Source: an uncultured Pirellulaceae bacterium (GTDB taxonomy: Bacteria; Planctomycetota; Planctomycetia; Pirellulales; Pirellulaceae). Taken from it: a DNA stretch of 64,000 nucleotides. Positions 16,945 through 24,338 of this stretch are shown here, piece after piece. Under the pieces are notes generated by a model. That model searched no databases. It was not told where the DNA came from and saw nothing but the letters and a program-made list of their open reading frames with translations. Each line of letters opens with the position of its first letter. Position 1 is the first letter of the stretch. The translations under genes and the position numbers were made by a program. The DNA lies in assembly GCA_937928555.1 (NCBI GenBank), contig CALFWR010000035.1, forward strand, positions 1 to 64,000. Direction: 5' to 3'.

Positions 16945-18813
16945 CTAGATCTGACGTTCACCGCGAATCAGCTCTTCGACGTAGTTGGCTGCCAGATACA
17001 AGGCACCGCCAACGACGGCACAAATAATGGCAATGACCCTCACTTCGTCACTGTCTCGGTCGTTCTCGAATTGATTGATTACCAACAGGATCGGGCAGCC
17101 AAAGATACAAACGACTGCAAACATCCTCGCGATCGTCCCAATAATGGTCGCGTTGTGAAAGTCTGCCAGTTCTTCGGCGGTTGCTTCCGGCGGACGCACG
17201 CCCAGCAGAATTCGTACGTTCCCAAGCTGACTCCAGAACAGGCCGGCGGCAATCGCTGTCAGGACGCCAACCATCCTTATTTCATCTGTTTCATGGACAA
17301 AATCCATACTCGAGAGCAAAAACAAAATTGGAATGGCAATCGTGACCAGCATGCAAAACGCCTGATAGGCCAGCACCAAACCGCGCCGCCAAAAGGCAGC
17401 CTGTTTGGTTTTGCTTTTGAGGGGAGGTTGGGCGCTGGGAGCAGGGGCACGCGTGGTGCGGATTTCGCAACCGCCCATCATGCCGAACGAACGAATCCGG
17501 ACTCGCATCGGCGCGTCAACCTGCACCGTTGAATTCACTTTATTGTCCGTTGCACCCATGATGAACAGGCCATCGACGTCCACGATCGCGCCGTGCGGCA
17601 CCACGATTTCGCAGCCACCCATCAGGACAAAGGAAACGATGCTGACCTGTTTGGCTTTGACTTCCGACAGATCAAGGCAAGTCCCGCCCATGCAAGTCAA
17701 GGCAAGGCTGGGGCTGCCCGGAGTCCACTGGCCTTTCTTGTCACATCCACTCATGAACGCTACGTGCAAACGCATCCCGGTTTCGGCCTGGTAGTAGTTC
17801 GGGTTGGTTTCGGCGTAGGCACCCGCGTGCATCGCGGCTTGCTTGACCGGTGCAACCGGTGTGCGGTGAGGCATCGCAGCGACACCAGGGCTGGCGGCGA
17901 CCGATGCAAATCCCGTCTTGAAATCGCTGGCCTGCTGAAATCGTTTGGCAGGATCTTTTTCCAACGCCCGCAAAAGGATCTCATCAATGCGGGCATCGAC
18001 CTGGGCTTTTTCTGAGGGAATCGGGAAGCGTCCCAACGGAAGTTCGCCGGTGAGCATCTCGTAGATCACCACGCCCAAGGAGTAGATGTCCGCCCGGTGG
18101 TCGACTTCGGTGGGACGCTCTTTTTGCTCGGGAGCCATGTAGTTCCACGTTCCCATCACCTGCCGGGTGTGCGTCAATCCATCGCCCATGCCGGGATTAG
18201 TTAGCTTTGCCAGTCCAAAGTCCGCGATGCGAATGTTGCCACGAGCATCCAACAGAATGTTTTCTGGCTTGATGTCGCGGTGAACGACGCCTTCTTCGTG
18301 AGCATACTGCAGGGCGTCGCAAAGCTGCGGGACCAACTGCATCGCCAAGGCGGGATCAAGCCGCTGATCGGAGGTGATCTGACGCAGGTTCAGTCCGTCG
18401 ACAAACTCCATCAACAGAAAATGCATGTCGTCCCGCTGACCAAACTGGTGAACGGTGACAATGTTCGCGTGGTTCAACTGCCCAAGGGCGCGGGCTTCGC
18501 GGCGAAAGCGTTCCGCGAACTCGGGATCGTCGGAGCGGTAGAGGAATATCTTTAAGGCGACGATCCGGTCGAGGTCTTTTTGGCGAGCCTTGTAGACGGC
18601 TCCCATTCCGCCCTGGCCTACCAGTTCGATGATTTCAAGTTCAGGAAAGGCGTTGGCCAGACGGGAAAAAGAAGGAGCCTGTAACGGACCCAAATTTCCA
18701 CCGCGAGCAGCATTGTTGGCAGCTTTCGCCGCCATCATCAGGCAATTGGGGCACAAGCCACCGGGCAGTTTTTCGTTGTCGGTGTAACCACATTTTTGGC
18801 AGACGTCAGGCAT
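16945..18813 (-). CDS. Ser/Thr protein kinase with zinc ribbon, LiaF-like sensor and membrane segments
   Basis: A 622-aa Hanks-type kinase. The N-terminus carries a CxxC...CxxC zinc ribbon (CQKCGY...CPNC). The kinase domain spans about residues 53-310: glycine loop GQGGMGAVYKA, VALKIF, catalytic loop HRDIKPEN, IADFGLAKL and MAPEQ. Around residues 345-460 lies a repetitive beta stretch with MGGCEIVVP and MGGCEIRT, resembling the C-terminal domain of LiaF-type envelope stress proteins. Four or so hydrophobic segments follow near the C-terminus. An ECF sigma gene lies upstream on the same strand, a pairing known in planctomycetes, so phosphorylation-dependent sigma control is plausible. Confidence 0.9.
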   Translation of the reverse strand: MPDVCQKCGYTDNEKLPGGLCPNCLMMAAKAANNAARGGNLGPLQAPSFSRLANAFPELEIIELVGQGGMGAVYKARQKDLDRIVALKIFLYRSDDPEFAERFRREARALGQLNHANIVTVHQFGQRDDMHFLLMEFVDGLNLRQITSDQRLDPALAMQLVPQLCDALQYAHEEGVVHRDIKPENILLDARGNIRIADFGLAKLTNPGMGDGLTHTRQVMGTWNYMAPEQKERPTEVDHRADIYSLGVVIYEMLTGELPLGRFPIPSEKAQVDARIDEILLRALEKDPAKRFQQASDFKTGFASVAASPGVAAMPHRTPVAPVKQAAMHAGAYAETNPNYYQAETGMRLHVAFMSGCDKKGQWTPGSPSLALTCMGGTCLDLSEVKAKQVSIVSFVLMGGCEIVVPHGAIVDVDGLFIMGATDNKVNSTVQVDAPMRVRIRSFGMMGGCEIRTTRAPAPSAQPPLKSKTKQAAFWRRGLVLAYQAFCMLVTIAIPILFLLSSMDFVHETDEIRMVGVLTAIAAGLFWSQLGNVRILLGVRPPEATAEELADFHNATIIGTIARMFAVVCIFGCPILLVINQFENDRDSDEVRVIAIICAVVGGALYLAANYVEELIRGERQI

Positions 18814-18923
18814 CGGAGTCCATTTTTGCTTGGGCTTGAGTTGCTTTCTACCCGTGAAATACGCAAACCGGGACGCCGGTTACAAAGAATCTGGAAATTC
18901 TTTTTTAAGGTCCGATCTGCCGG

Positions 18924-19664
18924 CTAGCCGGCGAGCGCCTGCAGCAACGCCTCCAACTCATTGTCGACATCAGCGGCTTGACCGGGATCCGCCATCGTCT
19001 CAGAAACGATATCGACCAGTGCCCTGCGATACTTTTCCTTGAGCCGGTGAGCGGCGACTTTGACTGCGACCGGGGTCATGTTTAATCCGGCGCCGATTGT
19101 TTCGCACTGTTGACTGGTTAGGGGTTCGCCCGTTAGCGTGGGCTGCAATGCATCGTAGAGGTCCGCTTTGCCGGCATCGACATGCCGCTGGCGAAGAACG
19201 GCCAGAGCTTTGGCGAGGACTTCCAGTGCCCAACGCCGGTCAAACAGTTTCTCGGCCGTCCATCCGTCGACCGGTTCGCGCTGGTATCGCTGTTCGGCCA
19301 GATCAATGTCCAGTGAGAAAGTTTGCTTGCCGCCGCCACGTTTCTGCGCGAACTGCCTGGCGGTTTGCTTGTTGACGTAGCGCTGGACTGCGGACATCAG
19401 GAACCAGCGAAAGCGGCCTTTCTCGGGAGCGACTGCGGCCAGAAAGTCCTTGTCGATCAGTTCGACGAAAAAACCTTGAACGTAGTCCGAGGCATCAGAA
19501 GCAGAGTGGCCTTTGCGGCGCAGGTAAACGAACAGCGGATACCAGTAGGACTGGTACAGTTCGCCCAGGGAATGGTTGCGAATATCGGTGTCTTCGTTTC
19601 GGGACGAAGACACGATGCTCCAGTGGGTCGTTTCAAATTCGGAACCGGGGCGAGACTTGTTCAA
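18924..19664 (-). CDS. ECF-type RNA polymerase sigma factor
   Basis: A 246-aa protein of the planctomycete ECF type. The N-terminal TTHWSIV...LGELYQSYWYPLFVYLRRKGHSASDASDYVQGFF is region 2. EKGRFRWFLMSAVQRYVNKQTAR follows. Region 4 is seen near the C-terminus (GLNMTPVAVKVAAHRLKEKYRRAL). It should redirect RNA polymerase to a specific promoter set. The next gene on the same strand is a membrane Ser/Thr kinase, 110 bp downstream, which may control it. No anti-sigma factor gene is adjacent. Confidence 0.9.
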   Translation of the reverse strand: MNKSRPGSEFETTHWSIVSSSRNEDTDIRNHSLGELYQSYWYPLFVYLRRKGHSASDASDYVQGFFVELIDKDFLAAVAPEKGRFRWFLMSAVQRYVNKQTARQFAQKRGGGKQTFSLDIDLAEQRYQREPVDGWTAEKLFDRRWALEVLAKALAVLRQRHVDAGKADLYDALQPTLTGEPLTSQQCETIGAGLNMTPVAVKVAAHRLKEKYRRALVDIVSETMADPGQAADVDNELEALLQALAG

Positions 19665-19741
19665 TGAATTCGCTCAGAAGGAATTGGATTCGGTCCAGCA
19701 TATCATTGATGCGGTCGTTCGTCAGTGGATGGCCGGGATCC

Positions 19742-20061
19742 GGGTTCAGACTTTCCACAAGTTGCAGACGTCGGAATCAAACCGGGTTTAGATGTCGATT
19801 CGGATTCAAGCTTTTCACGAATTGCAGACGTCGGAATCAAACCGGGTTTAGATGTCGATTCGGGTTCAAGCTTTCCACAAGTTGCAGACGTCGGAATCGA
19901 ACCGGGTTTAGATGTCGATTCGGGTTCAAGCTTTCCACAAGTTGCAGACGTCGGAATCGAACCGGGTTTAGATGTCGATTCGGATTCAAGCTTTTCACGA
20001 ATTGCAGACGTCGGAATCGAACCGGGTTTAGATGTCGATTCGGGTTCAAGCTTTCCACAAG
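19742..20061 (-). repeat. 60-bp tandem repeat derived from the tRNA-Met 3' end
   Basis: Five 60-bp units lie directly downstream of tRNA-Met on its transcribed strand; the tRNA itself forms the sixth. Each unit repeats the last ~21 nt of the tRNA (T-arm and acceptor, GGTTCGATTCCGACGTCTGCA), then a 39-bp spacer. Two spacer versions occur, one with CTTTCCACAAGTTG and one with CTTTTCACGAATTG, in the order A B A A B A. The two most distal units carry TTTGATT instead of TTCGATT. Because 60 is divisible by three, all frames stay open; I do not regard those ORFs as genes. Confidence 0.9.
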
Positions 20062-20131
20062 TTGCAGACGTCGGAATCGAACCGACATTTCCGGGCTTAT
20101 GAGGCCCAGCTGGATAGCCAATCCGTCTGCA
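20062..20131 (-). tRNA. tRNA-Met (CAT)
   Basis: The anticodon loop is CTCATAA on a TGGGC/GCCCG stem, the T-arm is GTCGG-TTCGATT-CCGAC, and the acceptor TGCAGAC/GTCTGCA pairs perfectly. It is only about 70 nt, with a short D region (GGAT...ATCC). Elongator, initiator and the Ile-lysidine type cannot be separated with confidence. It is the last gene of the array and the source of the 60-bp repeat. Confidence 0.75.
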
Positions 20132-20148
20132 CAAAACTTCTTTGCTAG

Positions 20149-20233
20149 TGGGTCGCGAAGGAATCGAACCTCTCGCCGCCACCTCAATCATCAAAGGCAC
20201 CTGGTTTACAGCCAGGCATGAGGGACACGACCC
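20149..20233 (-). tRNA. tRNA-Tyr (GTA), odd D and variable arms
   Basis: Anticodon loop CTGTAAA on a perfect CCTGG/CCAGG stem. The acceptor GGGTCGT/GCGACCC pairs with one G-T. The long variable region is as expected for bacterial Tyr, but at about 26 nt it is longer than usual. The D region is only about 10 nt (GTCCCTCATG), so no normal D-arm forms. The outer T-stem pair is mismatched. Confidence 0.65.
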
Positions 20234-20244
20234 AATCTGTTTAG

Positions 20245-20328
20245 TGGTTGGAGAGGGATTCGAACCCTCATCGCCATTGCGGCACGGCTTTCTAAGAGCC
20301 GCGTGTCAACCCGTTGCACCATCCAACC
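20245..20328 (-). tRNA. tRNA-Leu (TAG)
   Basis: Anticodon loop CTTAGAA on a CGGCT/AGCCG stem, a long class II variable arm, T-arm GAGGG-TTCGAAT-CCCTC and a perfect acceptor GGTTGGA/TCCAACC. 84 nt; the CCA end is not encoded. Confidence 0.92.
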
Positions 20329-20373
20329 TTATCTTTTTCAGCGTGAAGCCCTGTGGCTTCAAACCTTCATCAG

Positions 20374-20446
20374 TAGCTCGTGTGGGATTCGAACCCAACC
20401 TCTTCAGCTTGAAAAACTGACAGCGTCACCAGACGCCCAACGAGCC
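20374..20446 (-). tRNA. tRNA-Glu (TTC)
   Basis: Anticodon loop TTTTCAA on a TCAGT/GCTGA stem. Acceptor GGCTCGT/ACGAGCT and T-loop TTCGAAT. 73 nt, no encoded CCA. Confidence 0.92.
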
Positions 20447-20452
20447 AAAAAG

Positions 20453-20525
20453 TCATCCCGGGTGGACTCGAACCACCGATCATCTGCTTGTAAGGCAGCC
20501 GCCTTCGCCGCTAGGCCACGGGACG
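20453..20525 (-). tRNA. tRNA-Val (TAC)
   Basis: Anticodon loop CTTACAA. Acceptor CGTCCCG/CGGGATG, D-arm with GCCTAGCGG, T-arm GGTGG-TTCGAGT-CCACC. 73 nt, no encoded CCA. Confidence 0.92.
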
Positions 20526-20589
20526 ATTGAACACACGGCAATGCCATTGCATCCATTGTCGATGCCAACTCCTTCAACTTTCATGCGAG

Positions 20590-20660
20590 TACCTCACCAA
20601 GGAATCGAACCTTGTCCAACTGTTTCGAAGACAGCCATGCATCCAGCACACCCGCGAGGC
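20590..20660 (-). tRNA. tRNA-Arg (TCG)
   Basis: Anticodon loop CTTCGAA on GCTGT/ACAGT. T-arm CAAGG-TTCGATT-CCTTG. Acceptor GCCTCGC/GTGAGGT with two G-T pairs. 71 nt. Confidence 0.88.
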
Positions 20661-20669
20661 AAATTGTGA

Positions 20670-20738
20670 TTCAGGGAGAGAGAGTCGAACTCTCGAGACT
20701 TGCTTCAAAGGCAAATCGCCATGCCACTGGATCCCTGA
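20670..20738 (-). tRNA. tRNA-Gln (TTG)
   Basis: Anticodon loop CTTTGAA on TTTGC/GCAAG. Perfect acceptor TCAGGGA/TCCCTGA, T-arm GAGAG-TTCGACT-CTCTC. The D region is compact and the gene is about 69 nt. Confidence 0.88.
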
Positions 20739-20818
20739 GTGACCCATCGGAACAAACATTCCAGCAACTGCCGGAATTCGCAAACCAAACTGCGTCTGAT
20801 TTCAGTCAGTCAGTCAAA

Positions 20819-20894
20819 GCGACCCATACCGGATTTGAACCGGTGTCTTTGCCGTGACAGGGCAATATCAATTGCTGGCTGGACCAATGGGTCG
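20819..20894 (-). tRNA. tRNA-Asp (GTC)
   Basis: Anticodon loop CTGTCAC on TTGCC/GGCAA. Perfect acceptor CGACCCA/TGGGTCG, T-arm ACCGG-TTCAAAT-CCGGT. The D region (GGTCCAGCCAGCAATTGA) is atypical. 76 nt. Confidence 0.85.
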
Positions 20895-20901
20895 TAATCA
20901 G

Positions 20902-20972
20902 AGTGCCCTGCGAGAATCGAACTCGCCTGTCCAGGTTGGAAGCCTGGCACCTTACCGATCGGCCAAGAGCAC
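20902..20972 (-). tRNA. tRNA-Gly (TCC)
   Basis: Anticodon loop CTTCCAA on CCAGG/CCTGG. Acceptor GTGCTCT/AGGGCAC, T-arm GCGAG-TTCGATT-CTCGC. 71 nt. Confidence 0.92.
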
Positions 20973-21030
20973 AAAAAGAAACTGACACGGAATTCTTCAC
21001 ACGTCCTGTGAAAAATCCAGTTTTCAACAG

Positions 21031-21101
21031 AGCACCCAGTGGGAGTCGAACCCACACTTCCGCCATGGCAAGGCAGTAGGCTACCGCTACATCATGGGCG
21101 C
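21031..21101 (-). tRNA. tRNA-Gly (GCC)
   Basis: Anticodon loop TTGCCAT on CTGCC/GGCGG. Acceptor GCGCCCA/TGGGTGC, T-arm GTGGG-TTCGACT-CCCAC. 71 nt. MITE copy D begins 20 bp upstream of its 5' end. Confidence 0.92.
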
Positions 21102-21120
21102 TAAATTTGTTCGTATTCAA

Positions 21121-21308
21121 CCCGGACTATTCACGACGACAGGCGTTGATTCTACGTCTGGCCGACCGGAGCAAGGGAAAAGCTGAATTTCAACGAGAAC
21201 TGCGAATCGTCCGGTAGATGAAAACCACAGCGATCGTTTCATCGCATCAGAGCCGCAACTCACTGTCGGAGCTGATTCCTAACGCCCACGCCTCGTCAAT
21301 AATCCGTA
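21121..21308 (-). mobile_element. MITE-like element, copy D, inside the tRNA array
   Basis: Full-length reverse-oriented copy (CCCGGACTATTCACGACGACAGGCGTTGATTCTACG ... CGCCTCGTCAATAATCCG). It is flanked by TTCAA on both sides (21116-21120 and 21309-21313). It separates tRNA-Thr from tRNA-Gly(GCC), so the original array was continuous before insertion. Confidence 0.8.
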
Positions 21309-21366
21309 TTCAATTGTCAAAGAACCGTTTGCACTTGCAGAAGTGCAGCTTGCCGTGGGCAAGCAG

Positions 21367-21438
21367 AGCATCGGGAGGGACTCGAACCCTCGTCGCCGGG
21401 TTACAAAGCCGGAATCCTGGCCGCTGGACGACCGATGC
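21367..21438 (-). tRNA. tRNA-Thr (TGT)
   Basis: Anticodon loop TTTGTAA; the innermost anticodon-stem pair appears to be C-C. Perfect acceptor GCATCGG/CCGATGC, D-arm GTCC/GGAT, T-arm GAGGG-TTCGAGT-CCCTC. 72 nt. Confidence 0.85.
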
Positions 21439-21479
21439 AATTCAAATTGTCAGTTCGAAAACTTTCTACTTGTCTGTAG

Positions 21480-21552
21480 TGGGCTCGGAGGGATTCGAAC
21501 CCTCTCCGATCTGGTTAAGAGCCAGACATGCTGCCAATAACACCTCAAGCCC
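21480..21552 (-). tRNA. tRNA-Lys (CTT)
   Basis: Anticodon loop CTCTTAA on a perfect TCTGG/CCAGA stem. Acceptor GGGCTTG/CGAGCCC, T-arm GAGGG-TTCGAAT-CCCTC. 73 nt. Confidence 0.92.
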
Positions 21553-21557
21553 AGATT

Positions 21558-21585
21558 CAGTTTTCAGTTTTCAGTTTTCAGTTTT
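21558..21585. repeat. (CAGTTTT)4 heptamer array
   Basis: Four exact copies of CAGTTTT in the spacer between tRNA-Pro and tRNA-Lys. The 7-bp period matches the arrays around imuA, imuB and dnaE2. Confidence 0.85.
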
Positions 21586-21601
21586 GGGCCGGGCTCAACT
21601 G

Positions 21602-21633
21602 CCCCTCCCCGGCGGTGAACCGCCGACCCTCCC
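21602..21633. repeat. REP-like palindrome, copy 1
   Basis: CCCTCCCCGGCGGTGAACCGCCGACCCTCCC. The core GGCGGTGAACCGCC is an inverted repeat. The same 31-bp word, reversed and with one mismatch, occurs at 46204-46234. Confidence 0.7.
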
Positions 21634-21655
21634 AAGGGAGAGGGTGTTCTTTAAG

Positions 21656-21728
21656 TCGCGTGCGTGGGGATCGAACCCACAGCCTCAGGCTCCCAAAGCC
21701 CACGTGCTCCCAATTGCACCTCCACGCG
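21656..21728 (-). tRNA. tRNA-Pro (TGG)
   Basis: Anticodon loop TTTGGGA on TGGGC/GCCTG. D-stem GTGC/GCAC, T-arm GTGGG-TTCGATC-CCCAC, acceptor CGCGTGG/GCACGCG with one mismatched pair. 73 nt. Confidence 0.88.
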
Positions 21729-21771
21729 AGATGTTGTTTCAGTTGTTCCGCATAATGTTGGTTCGAGTGAG

Positions 21772-21843
21772 TGATCCGGGAGGTGCTTGAACCCTCGTCT
21801 TCCCGGCTTCAACGGGACGCTCTACCGTCTGAGCTACCGAATC
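21772..21843 (-). tRNA. tRNA-Phe (GAA)
   Basis: Anticodon loop TTGAAGC on TCCCG/CGGGA. D-arm GCTC...GAGC, acceptor GATTCGG/CCGGATC. The T-arm closing pair appears as G-A. 72 nt. It is the promoter-proximal gene of the array. Confidence 0.85.
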
Positions 21844-21892
21844 GTTTTGTCTGTTTGGCTATTTTTAATTGTGTTTGGCGTTGGAAAAGTCC

Positions 21893-21929
21893 ACAAAAAA
21901 AGCCCGGCTCGCACTGCTACCGGGCTTTG
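21893..21929 (-). terminator. rho-independent terminator before the tRNA array
   Basis: AGCCCGG and CCGGGCT form a 7-bp stem; the A run at 21894-21900 is a U tract on the minus strand. It ends a minus-strand transcript coming from 21953-22054 or above, just before the tRNA array. Confidence 0.75.
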
Positions 21930-21952
21930 ACTTCAAAATCATTCACCGGCAA

Positions 21953-22054
21953 TCAAAAGCGCATCCCTTCCGCAAACGTGGCTTTCACGCGTTCGATCGG
22001 GAGGCCCACGATCAGTGCGATGGCATATTGAGAACTGGTGATGAAAGCGAACAT
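21953..22054 (-). CDS. possible 33-aa small protein
   Basis: A short ORF missed by the track: MFAFITSSQYAIALIVGLPIERVKATFAEGMRF. It starts with ATG, has GGAG about 11 nt upstream, and is followed 24 bp later by a good terminator on the same strand. The middle is mildly hydrophobic. It is a hypothesis only; the short isolated unit with its own terminator could equally be a small RNA. Confidence 0.35.
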   Translation of the reverse strand: MFAFITSSQYAIALIVGLPIERVKATFAEGMRF

Positions 22055-22222
22055 TGAAGTCAAAGCTCCTGTTTTGTTTTGGCCACTGTGGCCCGCCAAC
22101 GTTTAACGAATGCCGTTGGCTTGTGCAGTAATTGACGCCGATCGCCATGGATGGTTCACGGCAACAGGAAAAAAAATTAGAATTCCGTTTCCACTGAAGC
22201 TTCTCCCGTGCAGATACGGAAA

Positions 22223-23929
22223 ATGGACGAACAATCAACCGCTACCATCGACGAAACACCGAAACGGTCACGGCTTGTGGTTCCGTGGATCATCCTGGTC
22301 ATCGGACTGTTGGCTGTCGTATTACTTCGCGTATTCGATGACTACCTTGGTGACGCAATTGAGCTCGACCCCGGCGTGACGAACCTCGCGACCCTCGCCC
22401 TTCCCTGCTTGGCCGTCGTCTGTGCGAGTCTCTGGTATTTGGTGCGGCGGTTTGGCGTTTCGAAACTTGGGACCGCATTCGCAATACTGTGCATCGCGGC
22501 CCCGGTTGGCTTTTTTGCACTTTACCAACCGGCATTCGGGGGCAACGCGGATGTCGTTGGGTTCAAAGCCAGATACTGGGGCGCGGCAAAGAAAGTCGTT
22601 CAGCGGCAGGCCGAACAGAAGCAGTCGCGGCTTTCGCAAACAACGCCCTTTGATTTTCCGCAATTTCTGGGCAAAGATCGTGATGGCAAAGTCACCGGCG
22701 TGGAATTGCTTCCCTGGAAAGAGGGTCAGCCCGAATTGCTGTGGAAGCAAGCGGTCGGCGATGCTTGGTCAGGGTTTGCCATCGTCAATGGATTCGTCAT
22801 CACCCAAGAACAACGCGATGAACTTGAATGCGTCGTTTGCTACGAAGCCCAAACCGGGAACACCGTTTGGAGCCACGCTGCCAGCCGAAGGCATGAGGAT
22901 TTCATGTCGTTTGGGCGTGTCGGACCGCGTGCGACACCGACAATCCATGAAGGCCGAGTTTACGCGATGGGCGGTACTGGCATTCTCGAATGTCTGGACG
23001 GAGAAACGGGCGATCCAGTTTGGGAGTTCGATGTTCCCGCTGCGGTCGGGATTGATCAGACGCAAAAGACCAACAGCCGCGGACAGGTTTTCCAGCAGGA
23101 GACTTCGACGCTTACCTGGGGACGCTCCAATTCACCGCTGATTGTTGGCTCATGGGTTGTTGTCGCTGCTGGTGGAATATTCGACCCGGCTGGCAAACCG
23201 GTTGATCCAAACGCGGCGACGCTGATCGCGATCGATAAAGGCACAGGGAAAGAGGTCTGGCGCGGCGGGCAGCGGATGGTTTCCTACGGTTCGCCCAGTC
23301 TGGCGACGGTCGCCGGGCGAGAACAGATTTTGCTTGTCGGTGAAGACCACGCCGTCGGTCACGACGCCGCAACCGGCCAGGAGCTTTGGTCGTTTGAGTT
23401 CGAAGGCAACAGCGACTCCAACGCCAGTTGTTCGCAAGTCACGGTCGTCAACGACCATCTGGTTTTGTTGTCCAAGGGCTACAACATTGGAGCGAAGCTG
23501 CTGCGTTTGGAGGACAAGGACGGAGAGCTGACTGTCGAATCGGTCAAAACGGACCCGCGTGTGTTGAAAACAAAGTTCTCCAATCCGGTGGTCCATGATG
23601 GACATGCCTACGCGATCACCGATCGCTTTTTGGAGTGCATCGAGATCGATGGCCTCAACCGCAAGTGGCGACAAAGAGGGTTTGGGACCGGGCAACTATT
23701 GATGGTCGGCGACCATTTGCTTGTCCACGCCGAAGACGGAAAACTTGTTCTTGTTGCGGCAGATCCGGCAAGCTACCAAGAGCGAGGCCGTGTGGAGACC
23801 GTCAGCGGAACCTGCTGGAACACGATTGGGTTTTACAAAGACCTCGCGTTTGTTCGCTCCGACAAGGAGATGGCGTGCTTTCGGCTGCCGATTGGCATCG
23901 ACGAAGGAGCTGACGCGGCCCGGCAATAA
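22223..23929 (+). CDS. PQQ-like beta-propeller membrane protein
   Basis: A 568-aa protein using the ATG at 22223 (the track's GTG at 22208 adds MQIRK). Three N-terminal hydrophobic segments (VVPWIILVIGLLAVVLL, LATLALPCLAVVCASLWYLV, LGTAFAILCIAAPVGFFAL) precede a propeller of PQQ-like blades from about residue 150. Blade repeats include CYEAQTGNTVWSH, CLDGETGDPVWEF, AIDKGTGKEVWRG and DAATGQELWSFE. Planctomycetes carry many such propeller proteins of unknown function. Cofactor binding is not implied. MITE copy E lies immediately after the stop. Confidence 0.82.
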   Translation: MDEQSTATIDETPKRSRLVVPWIILVIGLLAVVLLRVFDDYLGDAIELDPGVTNLATLALPCLAVVCASLWYLVRRFGVSKLGTAFAILCIAAPVGFFALYQPAFGGNADVVGFKARYWGAAKKVVQRQAEQKQSRLSQTTPFDFPQFLGKDRDGKVTGVELLPWKEGQPELLWKQAVGDAWSGFAIVNGFVITQEQRDELECVVCYEAQTGNTVWSHAASRRHEDFMSFGRVGPRATPTIHEGRVYAMGGTGILECLDGETGDPVWEFDVPAAVGIDQTQKTNSRGQVFQQETSTLTWGRSNSPLIVGSWVVVAAGGIFDPAGKPVDPNAATLIAIDKGTGKEVWRGGQRMVSYGSPSLATVAGREQILLVGEDHAVGHDAATGQELWSFEFEGNSDSNASCSQVTVVNDHLVLLSKGYNIGAKLLRLEDKDGELTVESVKTDPRVLKTKFSNPVVHDGHAYAITDRFLECIEIDGLNRKWRQRGFGTGQLLMVGDHLLVHAEDGKLVLVAADPASYQERGRVETVSGTCWNTIGFYKDLAFVRSDKEMACFRLPIGIDEGADAARQ

Positions 23930-23930
23930 C

Positions 23931-24117
23931 CCCGGATTATTCACGAGGCGTGGGCGTCAGAATCAGTTGAGACAGTGATCCGCGACTCTGATGCGATCAA
24001 ACGATTGCTGTGGTTTTCATCTTCCGAATGACTCAATTTTCTTGTTAAAGTTCAGCTTTTCCCTTGCTCCTGTTGGCCAGACGTAGAGTCAACGCCCGTC
24101 GTCGTGAATAATCCGCG
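23931..24117 (+). mobile_element. MITE-like element, copy E
   Basis: Full-length 187-bp copy. Flanked by a perfect 5-bp duplication ATAAC (23926-23930 and 24118-24122); the upstream copy contains the TAA stop of the propeller gene. The interior is nearly the same as copies A and H. Confidence 0.88.
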
Positions 24118-24274
24118 ATAACATTCGAGTTCATCTCTTTCAAAGGTGGCTCGAACCGGAAACAAGTCGCCTGACGATCTGATTTCGTATGGACATCGCT
24201 ACATGCAGGCGGAAGATTCGCAAGCGATGGTTCTGAAACATTCGGTGGTTTGCATCATTCCCAAAAAAGAAAAA
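24118..24274. other. intergenic, no gene seen
   Basis: Sequence between MITE copy E and the terminator of the PEP-CTERM gene. Nothing recognisable. Confidence 0.4.
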
Positions 24275-24300
24275 CACCTCGCGACATGGGGCGCGAGGTG
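24275..24300 (-). terminator. rho-independent terminator of the PEP-CTERM gene
   Basis: CACCTCGCG and CGCGAGGTG form a perfect 9-bp stem with an 8-nt loop, and the A-rich run before it (24262-24274) reads as U-rich on the minus strand. It is 38 bp past the stop. Confidence 0.85.
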
Positions 24301-24338
24301 TTCAAGTCTGTCAATGCACTGATAAATGCGGACTAGAT

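Noticed and set aside
19742-20061. Possible CRISPR array because of regularly spaced repeats
   Set aside because: There are no unique spacers: the whole 60-bp unit is repeated, and it contains a tRNA 3' end. No cas genes in the window.
19703-20221. Long ORFs in several frames over the 60-bp repeat (for example 19664-20221 plus and 19703-20200 minus)
   Set aside because: The repeat unit is divisible by three and lacks stops, so open frames are a by-product. The sequence is tRNA-derived.
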